A stretch of DNA of 64,000 bases from Rahnella ecdela (GTDB lineage Bacteria > Pseudomonadota > Gammaproteobacteria > Enterobacterales > Enterobacteriaceae). Position numbers and translations under genes: made by a program. The notes under the pieces are model-generated. The model had not been told where the DNA came from and did not search any database. It saw only the letters and a program-made list of their open reading frames with translations. The DNA lies in the NCBI RefSeq assembly GCF_019049625.1, contig NZ_JAFMOY010000130.1:62001-126000 (forward strand), given 5' to 3'. Shown here one piece after another: positions 60,395 to 64,000 of this stretch; the first letter of the stretch is position 1, and each line of letters starts with the position of its first letter.

Positions 60395-60424
60395 ATCCTT
60401 AACACCCGTCTGGATGTTAAGGAT
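60395..60424. terminator. Convergent-gene hairpin
   Basis: ATCCTTAACA (60395-60404), a 10-base loop, TGTTAAGGAT (60415-60424): perfect 10-bp stem between the ArsR-like gene and the convergent FucP-like gene. No T-run, so Rho-independent action is weakly supported. Confidence 0.55.
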
Positions 60425-60451
60425 CGCCTGTTGTGCCCTGCTAAAATTGGC

Positions 60452-61690
60452 TTAAATTACGGCTTTCGCCCGCTGTTTCACGGCATAAATCAGTACTACC
60501 GCGAAGCACACCATCGGCAGCGCGTAGGACACCGCCGTGTTGTAGTGGTCAGCAATCGCACCCATCAGGTATGGCATCACCGCGCCGCCGACAATCGCCA
60601 TGATCATGACTGAGCTGGCGCGTTTGGTTTGTTTACCCATGTTCTTCACGCCCATCGCAAAAATGGTCGGGAACATGATCGACATGAAGAAGAATATTGC
60701 TACCAGCGCAATCACCGAGACGTTATCAATCCCCGCAACGACCACACCGCACAGCACAATATTGATGATGGCATACACCACCAGCAGCGTGGCAGGGCGC
60801 ACAAATCCCATCAGCCAGGTGCTGAAGAAGCGCCCGACCATGAAGCTGATCATGCCAACTGACAACAGGTATGAGGCGTTCTGATTCGACAGCGTGTGCC
60901 AGTGTTCGGTGGTGTAGTTAATGAAGAACGCGCCGACGCCAACCTGGGCCGCCACATAGAAAAATTGTGCGATCACGCCGCCGGTGAAATGGCCGTGCTG
61001 CCACAAACCTTTAGCGATGCCGTGGTCTTCAGACGTGCTTTGTTCGCGGATGTCCGGCAGTTTGGTGCGACCGAACAAAAAGGCGATCAGCAAAACTAAT
61101 ACGGCAATGGCGACGTAAGTGGTTTTGACCGAGGACAGGCCATCCGCCGTGGTGCCTTGCGTGGCGGAGAAGAACAGCGAACCGCCAATGATCGGACCGA
61201 TAAACTGACCTAAGCCGTTGAATGACTGGGAAAGGTTCAGGCGGCGTTCCGCACCGGCAGGATCACCCAGTACGGTGGCGAACGGGTTCGCGGCAGTTTC
61301 GAGGCAACCCAGACCCAGGGCAATCACGAACAGCGCGAACAGGAACATGCCGAAACTGCCTGCGGAGGCGGCGGGGACGAACAGCAGCGCGCCCAGCGCA
61401 TACAGGCATAATCCGACCAGGATCCCGGCTTTATAGCCGAATCGGTCCATGAAGAAACCCGCGGGCAGGGCGATGATGAAATACGCCCCGAAATACGCGG
61501 CCTGTAACAGGCCGGACTGGGCCTTGTTGACGTGTAACACTTCCTGGAAATGCTTATTCAGGACATCCAGCAGCCCGTAGGATAAACCCCACAGGAAAAA
61601 CAGCGTGGTGACCAGGATGAACGCCAGTCGGAAACCGGACGTCGTTTTGCGCTGCGCATAAGCAGGCGCGGCAGTTTTATCGGCGAGCAT
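60452..61690 (-). CDS. FucP-family L-fucose:H+ symporter (second, oxidative-pathway copy)
   Basis: A 412-residue, 12-segment transporter. LAFILVTTLFFLWGLSYGLL with the equivalent Asp (LLDVLNKHFQ), GCLETAANPFATVLGD with the Glu equivalent to E. coli Glu135, and IMFPTIFAMGVKNMGKQTKR place it in the FHS/FucP family. It differs greatly from the fucP at 22240-23535, so it is not a recent duplicate. The gene is on the same strand as the mutarotase, dehydrogenase and lactonase genes, but 115 bases downstream and separated by a hairpin. Confidence 0.88.
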   Translation of the reverse strand: MLADKTAAPAYAQRKTTSGFRLAFILVTTLFFLWGLSYGLLDVLNKHFQEVLHVNKAQSGLLQAAYFGAYFIIALPAGFFMDRFGYKAGILVGLCLYALGALLFVPAASAGSFGMFLFALFVIALGLGCLETAANPFATVLGDPAGAERRLNLSQSFNGLGQFIGPIIGGSLFFSATQGTTADGLSSVKTTYVAIAVLVLLIAFLFGRTKLPDIREQSTSEDHGIAKGLWQHGHFTGGVIAQFFYVAAQVGVGAFFINYTTEHWHTLSNQNASYLLSVGMISFMVGRFFSTWLMGFVRPATLLVVYAIINIVLCGVVVAGIDNVSVIALVAIFFFMSIMFPTIFAMGVKNMGKQTKRASSVMIMAIVGGAVMPYLMGAIADHYNTAVSYALPMVCFAVVLIYAVKQRAKAVI

Positions 61691-61780
61691 AGTGTATTCC
61701 TCAGTATCTGGTAACGCATGTAGGGGTTCAGCTCAGGTGGCTGATTTTTTTATGTCAGATATCGTGAAAAACGTGATTAA

Positions 61781-61805
61781 CTCCCTCATAGCAGGGAGGT
61801 TTTTT

Positions 61806-61807
<2 letters not shown>
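61781..61807 (+). terminator. Hairpin with T-run between FucP-like and mutarotase genes
   Basis: CTCCCT (61781-61786), CATAGC, AGGGAG (61793-61798), then GT and seven T. The T-run follows the stem on the plus strand, although flanking genes are on the minus strand; its T-run touches the mutarotase stop codon. It would terminate antisense plus-strand transcripts; on the minus strand it is only a hairpin. Confidence 0.5.
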
Positions 61808-63774
<1,967 letters not shown>

Positions 63775-63811
63775 CATCGGCGTTTTCCTCGTGCTTTCTC
63801 TTGCATGGGTT

Positions 63812-64000
63812 TCAGGCGTGATGGCGGTATTTCTCAATCGATGCCTGATGCATTTCGATGGAGAAGCCCGGAGCCTGCGGTGGCATATACGCCGCACCAC
63901 GGATGTCACACGGATGCACAAAATGTTCGTGAAGATGGTCAACGTATTCGATGACGCGGCCTTCGTGCGTTCCGGCGATGCACAGATAATCAATCATCGA
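63812..64000 (-). CDS. L-fuconate dehydratase (enolase superfamily), C-terminal end
   Basis: The last 62 codons of a gene that runs off the window. Residues YLCIAGTHEGRVIEYVDHLH, EHFVHPCDIRGAAYMPP and QAPGFSIEMHQASIEKYR match the C-terminal tail of fuconate dehydratases. It makes 2-keto-3-deoxy-L-fuconate from L-fuconate. It is 38 bases upstream of the lactonase on the same strand, so the oxidative fucose operon starts beyond the right edge. Confidence 0.85.
   Translation of the reverse strand, partial: SMIDYLCIAGTHEGRVIEYVDHLHEHFVHPCDIRGAAYMPPQAPGFSIEMHQASIEKYRHHA

Noticed and set aside
60452-61690. The FucP-like transporter considered as a duplicate of fucP at 22 kb
   Set aside because: The two share only family motifs; they are distant members, not a recent duplication.

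Overview
The window looks like a chromosomal segment of an Enterobacterales bacterium. The soil or plant-associated Yersiniaceae (Rahnella/Serratia-like) are my guess rather than something shown. The basis is the near-identity of several genes to remembered E. coli proteins (RcnR C-terminus, FucA/P/I/K/U/R, QorB), AriR/YmgB and AfaD-type families, and enterobacterial operator motifs (Fur, FNR, CRP, MetR). Almost everything is accessory: sugar uptake and catabolism, metal uptake, fimbriae and broken genes. No rRNA, tRNA, CRISPR array or complete insertion sequence was seen.

Region 1, 1-8.3 kb: the end of rcnR (Ni/Co repressor), a decayed winged-helix regulator, a lone radical SAM/SPASM-like enzyme, a Fur box, a three-gene FecCD-type ABC importer, a PerC-like small regulator and a cidA/cidB-like (lrgAB) pair. 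Region 2, 8.2-13.4 kb: a minus-strand sugar-acid-like module (MFS importer, DapA/NanA-family aldolase, DeoR HTH fused to a ribokinase-family kinase) and an exported histidine-phosphatase-like protein that lacks the second catalytic His. Region 3, 14.2-19.2 kb: an Afa/Saf-like (FGL) chaperone-usher fimbrial cluster in the order chaperone, usher, AfaD-like subunit, two paralogous pilins. The usher is interrupted by an in-frame amber codon. Region 4, 19.4-21.0 kb: phage debris (CI-family repressor, a very short divergent ORF, an orphan gene) and the tail of an Rpn-type nuclease, sitting where fucO would be expected.

Region 5, 21.0-28.1 kb: the phosphorylative L-fucose operons, fucA divergent from fucPIKUR, with a perfect 12-bp inverted repeat and a CRP-like site between them. 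fucP has lost about five codons inside a conserved segment. Region 6, 28.5-35.0 kb: a split fructose-family PTS (IIA, IIB, IIC), a GH38 alpha-mannosidase and a PRD/IIA regulator. Region 7, 35.1-41.4 kb: amidohydrolase plus ABM-domain membrane protein, HxlR regulator/qorB, an AriR-like protein, an orphan minus-strand terminator that may mark a small RNA, a P-loop kinase-like protein, and idi. Region 8, 41.0-51.1 kb: MarR-regulated hydroxyarylic acid decarboxylase BCD, a POT peptide transporter, a GPH symporter with a GH31 glycosidase, and a periplasmic MsrB/MsrA pair.

Region 9, 51.2-56.6 kb: an ascorbate-family PTS operon with class I aldolase, P-loop protein and small TPR-like protein, divergent from a SorC regulator. 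Region 10, 56.7-60.4 kb: a folate-independent methionine synthase pair (MesD/MesX type), divergent across a MetR-like box from an ABM-ACT-ArsR operon whose regulator is the intact relative of the pseudogene at 0.4-1.0 kb. Region 11, 60.5-64.0 kb: an oxidative L-fucose pathway (FucP-like symporter, mutarotase, L-fucose dehydrogenase, lactonase, fuconate dehydratase running off the end). One window therefore carries two mechanistically different L-fucose routes, the first of which shows signs of erosion.
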